From Nocardia sp. NRRL S-836 (lineage in GTDB: Bacteria > Actinomycetota > Actinomycetes > Mycobacteriales > Pseudonocardiaceae): 64,000 nucleotides of DNA. The stretch lies in the NCBI RefSeq assembly GCF_001279525.1, contig NZ_LGDY01000091.1:310001-374000 (forward strand). The letters are read 5' to 3'. Shown piece after piece: positions 1 through 9,494 of the stretch. Numbering within the stretch: the first letter of the stretch is position 1; every line of letters starts with the position of its first letter. Made by a program: the position numbers and the translations under genes. The notes under the pieces were generated by a model. The model had not been told where the DNA came from. It searched no databases and was given only the letters and a program-made list of their open reading frames with translations.

Positions 1-693
1 GAGCCGTTCGAGGTCTTCATGATCCGGCTCAAGGTCGGTACCGCGGCGGGTGCGGTGCTGCTCAGCCCGTTCTGGCTGTACCAGTTCTGGGCCTTCATCA
101 CTCCCGGCCTGTACGCGAAGGAACGCAACTTCGCGCGCACCTTCGTCTCGTTCGCCGCTGTGCTGTTCGCGGCGGGCGCGGTGCTGGCCTACTGGGTGGT
201 GCCGCAGGGCCTGCAGGTGCTGATCAGCTTCGGTGGCGACAACTTCATCACGGCGCTGACCGGTGAGAAGTACATCTCGTTCATCATCACGATGCTGTTC
301 ATCTTCGGCGTCAGCTTCGAGCTGCCGCTGGTCGTCGTGATGCTGAACCGGGCGGGCGTGATCACCTACGAGGCGCTGGCGAAGTGGCGGCGCGGCCTGC
401 TGATGGGCCTGTTCGTGTTCGCCGCGGTCGCGACACCGGGTACCGACCCGATCTCGATGGTCGCGCTCGCGATCGCGCTGTCGATCCTGTTCGAGCTGGC
501 CATCCAGATCACGAGGGTGCACGACCGGCGCCAGGCCAAGGTGCGCGCGGCCGAGGGCTGGGACGCGCTCGACGACGACGAGGCCGCCCCGTTCGACTAC
601 ACGCCGTCCGGCGTCGACGGCGGCACGGCCGACGAGAAGAAGGCGGTCGCTTCCGAACCCGAGAAGCGCGTGAACTACGACGACGCCACGTGA
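1..693 (+). CDS. tatC: Sec-independent translocase TatC (5' end outside window)
   Basis: Polytopic membrane subunit of the twin-arginine translocon, which binds RR signal peptides with TatB/TatA. The reading frame is open from base 1, so the N-terminus is missing; 230 residues are visible. Family hallmarks include a [12 protein letters not shown] stretch near residues 27-38 and an [10 protein letters not shown] loop near residue 145, with several hydrophobic segments between them. The last ~55 residues are a charged cytoplasmic tail, longer than in E. coli TatC and typical of actinobacteria. Its TGA overlaps the GTG of the next gene, so the two are probably translationally coupled. Identity is secure. 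Confidence 0.95.
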   Translation, partial: EPFEVFMIRLKVGTAAGAVLLSPFWLYQFWAFITPGLYAKERNFARTFVSFAAVLFAAGAVLAYWVVPQGLQVLISFGGDNFITALTGEKYISFIITMLFIFGVSFELPLVVVMLNRAGVITYEALAKWRRGLLMGLFVFAAVATPGTDPISMVALAIALSILFELAIQITRVHDRRQAKVRAAEGWDALDDDEAAPFDYTPSGVDGGTADEKKAVASEPEKRVNYDDAT

Positions 694-1550
694 CGCGGGC
701 GGCTCTGCTCGTCTGCCCCGCGTCGGGCAAGGGGCGGGCGGCCCGCATGGCCGGGTCGACCGCCGCGGCGTTGCGGCCACACGTGTCCGAGCTGCGGCAG
801 CTCGTCGCCCACGACGCCGCGGGCACACTCGCGATGGCGCGCGAGGCGGTCGCCGACGGCGTCGAGCTGCTCGTCGTCCTCGGCGGTGACGGTGCCGCGC
901 ACCTGGCCGTCCAGGCGTGCGCGGGCACCTCGACGGCACTGGGCGTCGTGCCCGCCGGAACCGGCAACGACCTGGCCAACGCCATCGGGTCGGCCACCGT
1001 GGACGACGTCGTCCACGGCACGAAGAAGACCCTCGACCTCGGACAGCTCTCCACCGGCCAATGGTTCGCCACGGTCCTGTGCGCCGGGTTCGACTCCGCG
1101 GTGAACGAACGGGCGAACGCGATGCGCTGGCCGGCCGGTCCGCGCCGCTACGACCTGGCGATCCTGGCCGAGCTCGCGTCGCTGCGGTCGGCGCCGCTGC
1201 TGGTCACGACCGAGTCCGAGACGTTCTCGCTGGACGCGACCCTGGTGGCGGTCGGCAACACGCCCCACTACGGCGGCGGCATCCCGGTGTGCCCGGACGC
1301 CGACGCCGGTGACGGCCTGTTCGACGTGACGGTCGTGGAACGCGCGAGCCGCTCGATGCTGGCGCGGATGCTGCCGACGTTGCGCACGGGCACGCACACC
1401 GACCATCCGGCCGTGCGCACGTTCCGCGCGCGTGAAGTGTCGTTGTCCGGGGGCAACGGCTGGGTCGCGTACGCCGACGGCGAGCGCCAGGAGGCGTTAC
1501 CCGTGTCCGTTCGGACGGTTCCTGGCGCCCTCACGGTCGTGGGTCGCTAG
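690..1550 (+). CDS. Diacylglycerol kinase / lipid kinase family protein
   Basis: Soluble DAGK-catalytic-domain protein (286 aa) that should phosphorylate diacylglycerol or a related lipid using ATP. The nucleotide-binding GGDG motif is at residues 65-68, followed by a [11 protein letters not shown] stretch typical of the family; the C-terminal half has the usual [11 protein letters not shown] segment. The frame is open further upstream, but the GTG at 690 overlaps the tatC stop (GTGA) and gives the expected N-terminus [16 protein letters not shown] tatC, lipid kinase, helY order is common in actinobacteria; here htpG sits between the kinase and helY. Confidence 0.92.
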   Translation: MTRAALLVCPASGKGRAARMAGSTAAALRPHVSELRQLVAHDAAGTLAMAREAVADGVELLVVLGGDGAAHLAVQACAGTSTALGVVPAGTGNDLANAIGSATVDDVVHGTKKTLDLGQLSTGQWFATVLCAGFDSAVNERANAMRWPAGPRRYDLAILAELASLRSAPLLVTTESETFSLDATLVAVGNTPHYGGGIPVCPDADAGDGLFDVTVVERASRSMLARMLPTLRTGTHTDHPAVRTFRAREVSLSGGNGWVAYADGERQEALPVSVRTVPGALTVVGR

Positions 1551-1594
1551 ATTAGAGGGCTGTTCGATCCGGTTTGATCTTTCGGTGGGGAGTC

Positions 1595-3439
1595 ATGGAG
1601 ACGCTCGAGTTTCAGTCCGAGGCGCGTCAGCTGCTGCAGCTGATGATCCACTCGATCTACTCGAACAAGGACACGTTCCTGCGCGAGCTGGTGTCGAACG
1701 CCTCGGACGCGCTGGACAAGCTGCGCCTGGAGTCGTTCCGCGACAAGGACATGGTCGTCGACACCGACGACCTGCACATCGTCATCGAGTCCGATCCGGC
1801 GCAGCGCACGCTGACCGTGCGCGACAACGGCATCGGCATGACCCGCGAGGACGTCGTCCGCCTGATCGGCACGATCGCGAAGTCCGGCACCGCCGAGTTC
1901 CTGCGCAAGGCCAAGGAACAGCAGGCCGGCGCCGGCTCGGACCTGATCGGCCAGTTCGGCATCGGCTTCTACTCGTCGTTCATGGTCGCCGACAAGGTGA
2001 CGCTGCTGACGAAGTACCCGCACGCCGAGAAGGGCGTGCGCTGGGAGTCGACCGGCGAGAGCACCTACACGATCGAGGACGTCGACGACGCGCCGCAGGG
2101 CACGTCGGTGACGCTGCACCTCAAGCCGTCCGACGACGAGGACCAGCTGCCGGACTACACCGAGCCGGCCAAGATCCGCGAGATCGTCAAGCGCTACTCC
2201 GACTTCATCACCTGGCCGGTGCGCCTGGGCGGCGAGGAGATCAACTCCCGCAAGGCGCTGTGGGCGCGCCCGGCCTCCGAGGTGACCGAGGAGGAGTACG
2301 CCGAGTTCTACCGGCACATCAGCCACGACTGGAACGCGCCGCTCGAGACCATCCGCATGCAGGCGGAGGGCACGTTCGAGTACCAGGCGCTGCTGTTCCT
2401 GCCCGCGCAGGCGCCGCTGGACCTGTTCATGCGCGACGGCAAGCGCGGCGTGCAGCTCTACGTGAAGCGCGTCTTCATCATGGACGACTGCGCCGAGCTC
2501 ATGCCCGAGTACCTGCGGTTCGTCAAGGGTGTCGTCGACGCGGCGGACCTCTCGCTCAACGTCTCCCGCGAGATCCTGCAGCAGGACCGGCAGATCCAGC
2601 TGATGCGCCGCCGGCTCGTGAAGAAGGTGCTGTCCTCGATCAAGGCGCTGATGGGGTCGCGCCCCGACGACTACGCGAAGCTGTGGCGCGAGGTCGGCGC
2701 GGCGCTCAAGGAGGGCCTGCTCTCCGACGCCGACAACCGCGACGCGATCCTGGAGATCTGCTCGTTCGCGTCCACGCACTCGGCCGAGGCGCCGACGACG
2801 CTGGCCGACTACGTGTCGCGGATGAAGGACGGCCAGGAGCACATCTACTACATGACCGGCGACTCGCGGACCTCCGTCGAGCACTCGCCGCACATGGAAG
2901 CGTTGCGCGCCAAAGGTTACGAGGTGCTGATCCTCACCGACCCGATCGACGAGATGTGGGTCGACGCGGTGCCGGCGTTCGACGGCAGGCAGTTCCAGTC
3001 CGTCGCCAAGGGACAGGTGGACCTGGAGACGGAGGAGGAGAAGTCGGCGGCCAAGGCCAAGGCCGAGGAGTTCGGCGACCTGCTCACGTGGCTGCAGGGC
3101 CTGCTGGAGGAGAACGTCAAGGAGGTCCGGCTGTCCTCGCGCCTGACGACCTCGCCGGCGTGCGTGGTCGGTGACGCGCACGACATCACGCCCACGCTGG
3201 AGAAGATGTACAAGGCGATGGGGCAGGAGCTGCCGAAGATCAAGCGGATCCTGGAGCTCAACCCGTCCCACCCGCTGGTCGAGGGCCTGCACAAGGCGTT
3301 CGCCGCCGGTGAACGCGACGCGCTGGCCGACACCGCCGAGCTCGTCTACGGCCTCGCGCTGCTTGCCGAGGGCGGCGAGCTGGCCGACCCGTCGAAGTTC
3401 GTGAAGCTGGTGGCCGACCGCGTGCAGCGCACGTTCTGA
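1595..3439 (+). CDS. htpG: Chaperone HtpG (Hsp90 family)
   Basis: Cytosolic ATP-dependent Hsp90 chaperone of 614 aa, the usual bacterial length. The N-terminal GHKL ATPase domain shows the [14 protein letters not shown] segment, a DNGIGMT motif near residue 80 and [11 protein letters not shown] near residue 118; middle and C-terminal dimerisation domains follow. The ATG at 1595 is preceded by GGTGGGGA; an in-frame TTG at 1574 is less likely. It is followed by a strong hairpin, so it is probably transcribed alone or as the last gene after the lipid kinase. Confidence 0.97.
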
Positions 3440-3440
3440 G

Positions 3441-3500
3441 CGCACGCGGGGAGCCTTCGCGCTCTCCTGGCGCACGTGGGGACCTCGCGTGCGCCAGGAG
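3441..3500 (+). terminator. Terminator-like hairpin after htpG
   Basis: A perfect 13-bp inverted repeat (3464-3476 with 3488-3500, CTCCTGGCGCACG arms, 11-nt loop) lies just after the htpG stop. A competing outer pairing joins 3441-3448 with 3486-3493. There is no clear T tract, as is common for high-GC terminators. The first 17 nt after and including the stop region (GAGCGCACGCGGGGAGC) recur at 8447. Confidence 0.6.
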
Positions 3501-3583
3501 GCAGTGCGTTCTATTGCTTCAGTGTTGACTGAAGTTAATCTATCTCGGCGGCAATTGTCGGTGGTGTGTGACAGCCTGAAGGG

Positions 3584-6325
3584 GTGTCACGTGCTTCGCG
3601 GTCCCCGGCCGAGGCCTACGCCCAGTCACGGCGTAACGCTCAGCGGCCCAAGCTGACCGACTTCGGCTCCGTCATCTCCTTCGAGCTGGACCCGTTCCAG
3701 CGCCAGGCCTGCGAGGCCCTCGAGGACGGTCACGGAGTGCTCGTCTGCGCCCCGACCGGTGCCGGCAAGACCGTCGTGGGCGAGTTCGCGGTGCACCTCG
3801 CGCTGACCGAGGGCCGCAAGTGCTTCTACACCACGCCGATCAAGGCGTTGTCGAACCAGAAGTTCGCCGACCTGACCGCGCGCTACGGCGCGCAGAGCAT
3901 CGGCCTGCTGACGGGCGACACGAGCATCAACGGCGGTGCGCCGGTCGTGGTGATGACCACGGAGGTGCTGCGGAACATGCTGTACTCGGGTTCGTCCACT
4001 CTGGACGGACTCGCGTACGTGGTCATGGACGAGGTGCACTACCTCGCCGACCGGTTCCGCGGCCCGGTGTGGGAGGAGGTCATCCTGCACCTGCCCGAGC
4101 ACGTGCAGGTGGTCGGCCTGTCCGCGACGGTCAGCAACGCCGAGGAGTTCGGCGAGTGGCTGGTCGAGGTGCGCGGCGACACCACCGTGGTCGTCGACGA
4201 GCACCGGCCGGTGCCGCTGTGGCAGCACATGCTGGTGGGCAACCAGATGCTGGACCTGTTCGAGGGCGACGAGACGCACGCGCGGATCAACTCGCAGGTG
4301 CTGCGCAAGACCGAGGAGCTGGTGCGCTACCACGTGCCGTTCAGCCGCGGCCGCACCCGCGGTGGCGGCCCCGGCCGGCCGGCGCGCAACAGCGGCTTCA
4401 AGCCGACCTCGCGCATCGACATGATCCAGCGGCTGGACAACGCGAGCCTGCTGCCGGCGATCGTGTTCGTGTTCAGCCGGGCCGGGTGCGACGCGGCGGT
4501 CGCGCAGACCGCGCGGGCCGGGCTGCGGCTCAACACACCGGAGGAGACCGACCAGGTCCGCCGGATCATCGACGAGAAGACCCGCGACCTGCCCGAGGCC
4601 GACCTGATGGTGCTCGGCTTCTGGGAGTGGCGGGAGGCGCTGGAACGCGGCATCGCCTCGCACCACGCCGGGTTGCTGCCGGCGTTCAAGGAGACGGTCG
4701 AGGAGCTGTTCGTCCGCGGGCTCGTCAAGGTCGTGTTCGCGACCGAGACGCTGGCGCTGGGCATCAACATGCCCGCGCGCACGGTCGTGCTGGAGAAGCT
4801 GGTCAAGTACAACGGCGAGGCGCACGTCGACCTCACGCCGGGCGAGTACACGCAGCTGACCGGCCGCGCGGGCCGCCGCGGCATCGACGTCGAGGGCCAC
4901 GCGGTCGTCGTCTGGCAGCCGGGCATCGACCCCAAGGCGGTCGGCGGCCTGGCCTCCACCCGCACCTACCCGCTGCGCTCGTCGTTCCGGCCCGGCTACA
5001 ACATGGCCGTCAACCTCGTCGCGCAGCTGGGCGCCTCGGCCGCGCGCGAGATCCTGGAGCAGTCGTTCGCGCAGTTCCAGGCCGACCGCTCGGTGGTCGG
5101 CCTGGCCCGCCGGATCGACCGCAACAAGGAGGCGCTCGCCGGCTACTCCGAGTCGATGACCTGCCACCTGGGCGACTTCGCGGAGTACGCGGGGCTGCGC
5201 AGGCGGGTCGCCGACCGGGAGAAGCAGCTCGCGAAGCAGAACACCAACGCGCGCCGGATCGACACGGCCAAGTCGCTGGAGACGCTGCGCAAGGGCGACG
5301 TGATCGCGGTGCCGTCCGGGCGCAGGTCCGGTCTCGCCGTCGTCATCGACCCCGGCCTCGAACCGCTCGGCGAGGCACGCCCGCTGGTCGTCACCGAGGA
5401 CCGCTGGTCGGGCCGGCTGACGTCGGCCGACTTCCCCGCGCCGGTCGAGGTGCTGGGCCACATCCGGCTGCCCAGGCAGGTGGACGTGCGCTCGCCCAAG
5501 TCGCGCCGCGACCTGGCGGCGACGATCCGCAACACCGGCATCACCGTGCCCTCGCGGGGCCGCCGCAAGACCACCGCGGACGACGACCCCGAGCTCGCGA
5601 CGCTGCGCCGGGCCCTGCGCGCGCACCCGTGCCACGGCTGCGACCAGCGCGAGGACCACGCCCGGTGGGGCGAGCGCTACCACCGGCTGCTGGCCGAGAC
5701 CGAGCAGCTGGAGCGCAAGGTCGCGGCGACCACGCACTCGCTGGCCCGCCAGTTCGACCGCATCCGGGCGTTGCTGCGCGAACGCGGCTACCTCAGCGAG
5801 GCTGACGAGGTGACCTCCGACGGCAAGCGGCTGACCAGGCTCTACAGCGAGTCCGACCTGCTCGCCGCCGAGTGCCTGCGCCACGGCGTGTGGAAGGGCC
5901 TCAAGCCGGAGGAGCTGGCGGCGGTGGTGTCGTCGCTGGTCTACGAGGCGCGCAGGGACGGCCCGGTCGAGGCGCGGCTGCCGCAGGGCGCGGTGTCGGA
6001 CGCGATGCTCGCGACCGTGCGGCTGTGGGCGGAGCTGGAGGACGACGAGCGCCGCCTGAAGCTGGAGCGGATCACCCGCCAGCCCGATCCCGGGTTCGCC
6101 TGGGCGGTGTACCGGTGGGCGCGCGGGGAGTCGCTGGAGAAGGTGCTGAGCGCCGCCGAGGCGGGTGGCAACGAGCTCGGCGCCGGTGACTTCGTGCGCT
6201 GGTGCCGCCAGGTCATCGACCTGCTCGACCAGATCCGTGACGTGTCCGGTCGCGGCGACGGCGTCGGTGGCGCCGCCTCGAAGGCGGTCGACGCCCTGCG
6301 GCGCGGTGTCGTGGCGATGATGTGA
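3584..6325 (+). CDS. helY: DEAD/DEAH RNA helicase HelY (Ski2-like)
   Basis: Superfamily 2 helicase of 913 aa of the actinobacterial HelY/Ski2-like class, probably acting in RNA metabolism. Walker A APTGAGKT is at residues 56-63, the DEVH box (MDEVHYLADRF) near 149, motif III SAT near 180, and motif VI QLTGRAGRRG near 425. The C-terminus has the DSHCT-like region with an HPCHGC cysteine pair near residue 683. The GTG at 3584 follows GAAGGG very closely; a TGA at 3569 limits how far upstream the start could be. Length and motif order are normal. Confidence 0.95.
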   Translation: MSRASRSPAEAYAQSRRNAQRPKLTDFGSVISFELDPFQRQACEALEDGHGVLVCAPTGAGKTVVGEFAVHLALTEGRKCFYTTPIKALSNQKFADLTARYGAQSIGLLTGDTSINGGAPVVVMTTEVLRNMLYSGSSTLDGLAYVVMDEVHYLADRFRGPVWEEVILHLPEHVQVVGLSATVSNAEEFGEWLVEVRGDTTVVVDEHRPVPLWQHMLVGNQMLDLFEGDETHARINSQVLRKTEELVRYHVPFSRGRTRGGGPGRPARNSGFKPTSRIDMIQRLDNASLLPAIVFVFSRAGCDAAVAQTARAGLRLNTPEETDQVRRIIDEKTRDLPEADLMVLGFWEWREALERGIASHHAGLLPAFKETVEELFVRGLVKVVFATETLALGINMPARTVVLEKLVKYNGEAHVDLTPGEYTQLTGRAGRRGIDVEGHAVVVWQPGIDPKAVGGLASTRTYPLRSSFRPGYNMAVNLVAQLGASAAREILEQSFAQFQADRSVVGLARRIDRNKEALAGYSESMTCHLGDFAEYAGLRRRVADREKQLAKQNTNARRIDTAKSLETLRKGDVIAVPSGRRSGLAVVIDPGLEPLGEARPLVVTEDRWSGRLTSADFPAPVEVLGHIRLPRQVDVRSPKSRRDLAATIRNTGITVPSRGRRKTTADDDPELATLRRALRAHPCHGCDQREDHARWGERYHRLLAETEQLERKVAATTHSLARQFDRIRALLRERGYLSEADEVTSDGKRLTRLYSESDLLAAECLRHGVWKGLKPEELAAVVSSLVYEARRDGPVEARLPQGAVSDAMLATVRLWAELEDDERRLKLERITRQPDPGFAWAVYRWARGESLEKVLSAAEAGGNELGAGDFVRWCRQVIDLLDQIRDVSGRGDGVGGAASKAVDALRRGVVAMM

Positions 6326-6421
6326 CATGCGCCTGACAAAGGTTTTGCGAGTCGGAGTAAAGACTGACCACAACGGTGTGGTTGGATCGCGCCGCAACGT
6401 CGTACACACGGAGGTCGACAG

Positions 6422-7105
6422 ATGAGCAGCCCGTACGGACCGTCCGGAGGGAACGATCCGCAGCAGCCCTGGGGCCAGCCGCAGCAGCCGCAGCAGCCCT
6501 ACGGTGGCGGTTTCCCTCCCGGCACACCGTCCGGCGGCTTCCCGGCTCAGAACCCCTACGGCCAGCCGCAGCAGCCCCAGCCGGGCCAGCAGCAGCCGTA
6601 CCCCGGGTTCGACCCGTCGCAGCAGCAGACGCAGCAGTACGGCGTGCCGCAGGGTGCTCCGCAGTCGAACCCCTACGGCAACCCGGCGCAGGACCCGTAC
6701 GGCCAGCAGACGCAGCAGTACGGCCAGCAGCCCAACCCGTACGGCCAGCAGCCGGGCTACGGCCCGCCGGTGCCCCCGAAGAAGAAGTCCAGCGCGGCCA
6801 TCTGGGTCGCCGCTGTCGTCGTGGTGCTGATCGTCGGTGGCGTGCTGTTCACCGGGTTCGTGTCGCCGGCGTTCTTCAAGAAGAAGATCTTCGACAACAC
6901 CGCCGTGCAGAACGGCGTCGTCCAGATCCTCAAGGACGAGTACAAGATCTCCGACGTCGGCAGCGCGACCTGCACCGGTGAGAACGAGGTCAAGCCCAAC
7001 ACCTCGTTCGAGTGCAAGGTGCAGGTCGGCGGCAAGGACAAGAAGGTCAAGATCGTCGTCAAGACCGAGGACGGCGAGTACGAGGTCGGCCAGCCCACCG
7101 GCTGA
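6422..7105 (+). CDS. DUF4333 membrane protein with Pro/Gln/Gly-rich N-terminus
   Basis: 227-residue single-pass membrane protein. Residues 1-118 are low complexity, built from repeats of NPYGQ, QQPQQP and QQTQQYG type, and are predicted cytoplasmic. A KKKSS stop-transfer flank precedes one membrane helix near 122-145, followed by an extracytoplasmic domain of about 80 residues with two cysteines (ATCTGEN, FECKVQ), matching the DUF4333 family. Function is unknown; such proteins are widespread in the actinobacterial envelope. A strong intrinsic terminator follows immediately, and 96 bp separate it from helY. Confidence 0.85.
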   Translation: MSSPYGPSGGNDPQQPWGQPQQPQQPYGGGFPPGTPSGGFPAQNPYGQPQQPQPGQQQPYPGFDPSQQQTQQYGVPQGAPQSNPYGNPAQDPYGQQTQQYGQQPNPYGQQPGYGPPVPPKKKSSAAIWVAAVVVVLIVGGVLFTGFVSPAFFKKKIFDNTAVQNGVVQILKDEYKISDVGSATCTGENEVKPNTSFECKVQVGGKDKKVKIVVKTEDGEYEVGQPTG

Positions 7106-7125
7106 CCCGCGCGAGTCCGCAGGAG

Positions 7126-7167
7126 GACCTTCCCCCGGGATGTTGCCGGGGGAAGGTCTTCTTTCTT
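7126..7167 (+). terminator. Intrinsic terminator after DUF4333 gene
   Basis: Perfect 13-bp stem, GACCTTCCCCCGG (7126-7138) with its complement at 7146-7158, a 7-nt loop, followed by TTCTTTCTT. A textbook rho-independent terminator. Confidence 0.92.
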
Positions 7168-7237
7168 GTGCCGTCGGGTGGTGTGGCGTGCCGAAACTCA
7201 GGTGCGGTCGGTGCCGGGCTGGGTCACGATCGCGGGC

Positions 7238-8407
7238 GTGACCGAGATCCGTGTGCTCACCGACGAAGCGCAGTACCGTGCCCACACCACCGTGTTCCGC
7301 CGCGCCATGCACTGGGGCCCGCCCTCCGACGAGCAGTGGCCGGTGGTCCTGCCGTCCTACGAGGCCGGCCGGGTGCTCGCGGCGTTCGACGGCGAGGACA
7401 TGGTCGGCACGACCCAGTCGTACGGCTCCTCTCTCGTGGTGCCCGGTGGCGCCGTCGTGCCGCACGCCGCTATCTCACGCGTGGGCGTGCGCGCCGATCA
7501 CACGCGCCGTGGCGTGCTGACCGCCCTGATGCGCGAACAGCTCTCCACACTGGCCGACCCGGTCGCGAGCCTGCGTGCTTCCGAGGGACGTATCTACGGC
7601 CGGTTCGGCTACGGACTCGCGAGCCGCGTCCGCGAGGTGGAGATCGACGCCCACCGCGCGGTCGTCCCCGGCGCCCCGACCGGCCGGGTGCGGATGCTCG
7701 ACCAGGACACCGCCGACGAGCTGCTGCCGGTGCTGCACGACGCCATCGGCCTCACCCGGCCCGGTCAGATCACCCGCTGGCCCGGCTGGTGGGCCCGCGC
7801 CCGTGACCGCAAGACCAGCGCGGAGAACTCGGTCACCGTCGTCCACAGCGGACCCGGCGGCGACGACGGCTTCCTCACCTACGTGGTGAAGGAGGAGAAG
7901 GAGTTCAAGCACCGCCTGTCCATCGAGGACCTCGTGGTGGCCACCACCGACGCGTGGCGCGACCTGTGGGCGTACGTGACACGGCTGGACCTCGTCGACC
8001 ACGTCGAGGGCGAGGTCGCGCTGGACGACCCGGTCACGTGGCTGTTCGAGGACCCGCGGGTCGTCCGCACCAAGGACGTGTTCGACGAGGTCTGGCTGCG
8101 GCTGGTCGACGTGCCGCGCATGCTGTCCGCGCGCACGTACGGGCAGGCCGACCCGGTCGTCATCGAGGTTCAGGACCGGCTGCTGCCCGCCAACGACGGC
8201 TGCTACCGGGTGTCGCCCGACGGTGCGGAGCGCACCGACGCGGCACCGGACGTGACGATCCCGGTCGACCTGCTCGGCGCGTGCTACTTCGGTGACACGA
8301 CGTTCTCCCAGCTCGCCGCCACGAAGCGGATCACCGGCACGAACCTGGCGGCGGCCGACGCGCTGTTCGCCGTCCCGCAGGCACCACACTGCGGCACCTT
8401 CTTCTGA
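7238..8407 (+). CDS. Eis-like GNAT N-acetyltransferase
   Basis: 389-residue acetyltransferase of the Eis (enhanced intracellular survival) type: two tandem GNAT folds plus a C-terminal sterol-carrier-like domain. The acetyl-CoA segment AISRVGVRADHTRRGVL near residue 85 and the family-typical YGRFGYGLAS near 125 are visible; it ends in a CGTFF-type C-terminus containing the terminal carboxylate used in catalysis by Eis enzymes. The substrate cannot be told from sequence; Eis relatives acetylate aminoglycosides and lysine side chains. The frame stays open upstream into the preceding terminator, so GTG 7238 is chosen. Confidence 0.88.
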   Translation: MTEIRVLTDEAQYRAHTTVFRRAMHWGPPSDEQWPVVLPSYEAGRVLAAFDGEDMVGTTQSYGSSLVVPGGAVVPHAAISRVGVRADHTRRGVLTALMREQLSTLADPVASLRASEGRIYGRFGYGLASRVREVEIDAHRAVVPGAPTGRVRMLDQDTADELLPVLHDAIGLTRPGQITRWPGWWARARDRKTSAENSVTVVHSGPGGDDGFLTYVVKEEKEFKHRLSIEDLVVATTDAWRDLWAYVTRLDLVDHVEGEVALDDPVTWLFEDPRVVRTKDVFDEVWLRLVDVPRMLSARTYGQADPVVIEVQDRLLPANDGCYRVSPDGAERTDAAPDVTIPVDLLGACYFGDTTFSQLAATKRITGTNLAAADALFAVPQAPHCGTFF

Positions 8408-8449
8408 CTCGCGGCGTTCACCCTCAGGAGTCCCAGGGCCACATTTGAG

Positions 8450-8502
8450 CGCACGCGGGGAGCTTTCGTACGACAGGAGCGGACGAAAGGACCCCGCGTG
8501 CG
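8450..8502. terminator. Bidirectional terminator between convergent genes
   Basis: Inverted repeat of 20 nt per arm with 18 matches (8450-8469 and 8483-8502), 13-nt loop, between the convergent acetyltransferase and exonuclease genes. Its left arm begins with the same 17 nt found after htpG. Confidence 0.75.
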
Positions 8503-8521
8503 TCGAAGTGAGGCAGGAGGG

Positions 8522-9466
8522 TTACGGGCGGCGTTCCATCGCGTTCACCAGGCGTGGCACCGAGCTGCCCAGGCCCCAGCGTTGCGTGAGCTCGCGCAGC
8601 CGCTCGGGGTCGGCCGGCACGCGCGGCACCTCGTCGGAGCGGTCCAGCACGACCGGCGCGTCCAGGGCCGTGCGCACGACCGTCGGTGCGGCCGCCAGGT
8701 ACTCCTCGGCGGCGATCAGGGCGTTGCGGGCCTTGGTGGTGAGCTTGCGGTCCATCGGGTCGGAGACGGCCTTCAGCACCGCGTCCAGCGAGCCGAACTC
8801 GGTGATGAGCTTGGCCGCGGTCTTCTCGCCGATGCCCGCCACGCCCGGCAGGCCGTCGGAGGGGTCGCCGCGCAGCACGGCCATGTCGGCGTAGGCGGAG
8901 CCGGCGTTCTCGACCGGCAGCGCGTACTTCGCGGCCAGCTCGGCCGGGCCGAGGATCTCGACCTTGTTCCAGCCGCGGCCCACGTACAGGACGTGCACGG
9001 GCGTCGGTTCGGAGCGCACGACCTGGAACATGTCGCGGTCGCCGGTGACCACCTCGACGGGTGACTTCTCCTCGTGGTGGGCCAGTGCGCCGATCACGTC
9101 GTCGGCCTCGTAGCCCGCCGCCTCGCCGGTGCAGATGCCGGCGGCGTCCAGCACGTCGAGGATGATCGGGATCTGCGGCGTGAGGATGTCCGGCACCTCC
9201 TCGGAACCGTCGTCCGCACCGGAAGCGACGCGGTGCGCCTTGTAGGAGGGCAGCGCCTTCACCCGGAACTCGGGGCGCCAGTCGGCGTCGAGGCACGCCA
9301 CGAGGCGGGCGGCGTTGCGGTCGGTGATGACACGGGCGATCGTGTCGACGAAGCCGCGCACGGCGTTCACGGGCGTGCCGTCGGGCGCCGTCATCGAGTC
9401 CGGCAGCGCGTAGAACGACCGGAAGTAGAGGCTCGCGGAGTCGAGCAGCACCAGGGGAGAGCTCAC
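8522..9466 (-). CDS. 5'-3' exonuclease (Pol I N-terminal-domain type)
   Basis: Stand-alone 5'-3' exonuclease/flap endonuclease of 314 aa resembling the N-terminal domain of DNA polymerase I. Metal-binding acidic residues are visible in VLLDSASLYF, ACLDADWR, YEADDVIGA and TGDRDMFQV; the helix-hairpin-helix DNA-binding region reads LPGVAGIGEKTAAKL. Likely role: removal of RNA primers and flaps. GTG 9466 is chosen because the family starts at the first beta strand (VSSPLVLLD); the open frame upstream would run into the divergent peptidase gene. Confidence 0.92.
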   Translation of the reverse strand: MSSPLVLLDSASLYFRSFYALPDSMTAPDGTPVNAVRGFVDTIARVITDRNAARLVACLDADWRPEFRVKALPSYKAHRVASGADDGSEEVPDILTPQIPIILDVLDAAGICTGEAAGYEADDVIGALAHHEEKSPVEVVTGDRDMFQVVRSEPTPVHVLYVGRGWNKVEILGPAELAAKYALPVENAGSAYADMAVLRGDPSDGLPGVAGIGEKTAAKLITEFGSLDAVLKAVSDPMDRKLTTKARNALIAAEEYLAAAPTVVRTALDAPVVLDRSDEVPRVPADPERLRELTQRWGLGSSVPRLVNAMERRP

Positions 9467-9494
9467 AGTCCGACAAGCTACTAGGCTTCTCGCC

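Noticed and set aside
1547..3475. A 642-codon open frame antisense to htpG
   Set aside because: Shadow of htpG; no start context or motif.
3626..7465. A 1279-codon open frame on the minus strand opposite helY
   Set aside because: It mirrors helY and the DUF4333 gene with Arg/His/Gln-rich sequence and no domain; an effect of high third-position G+C.
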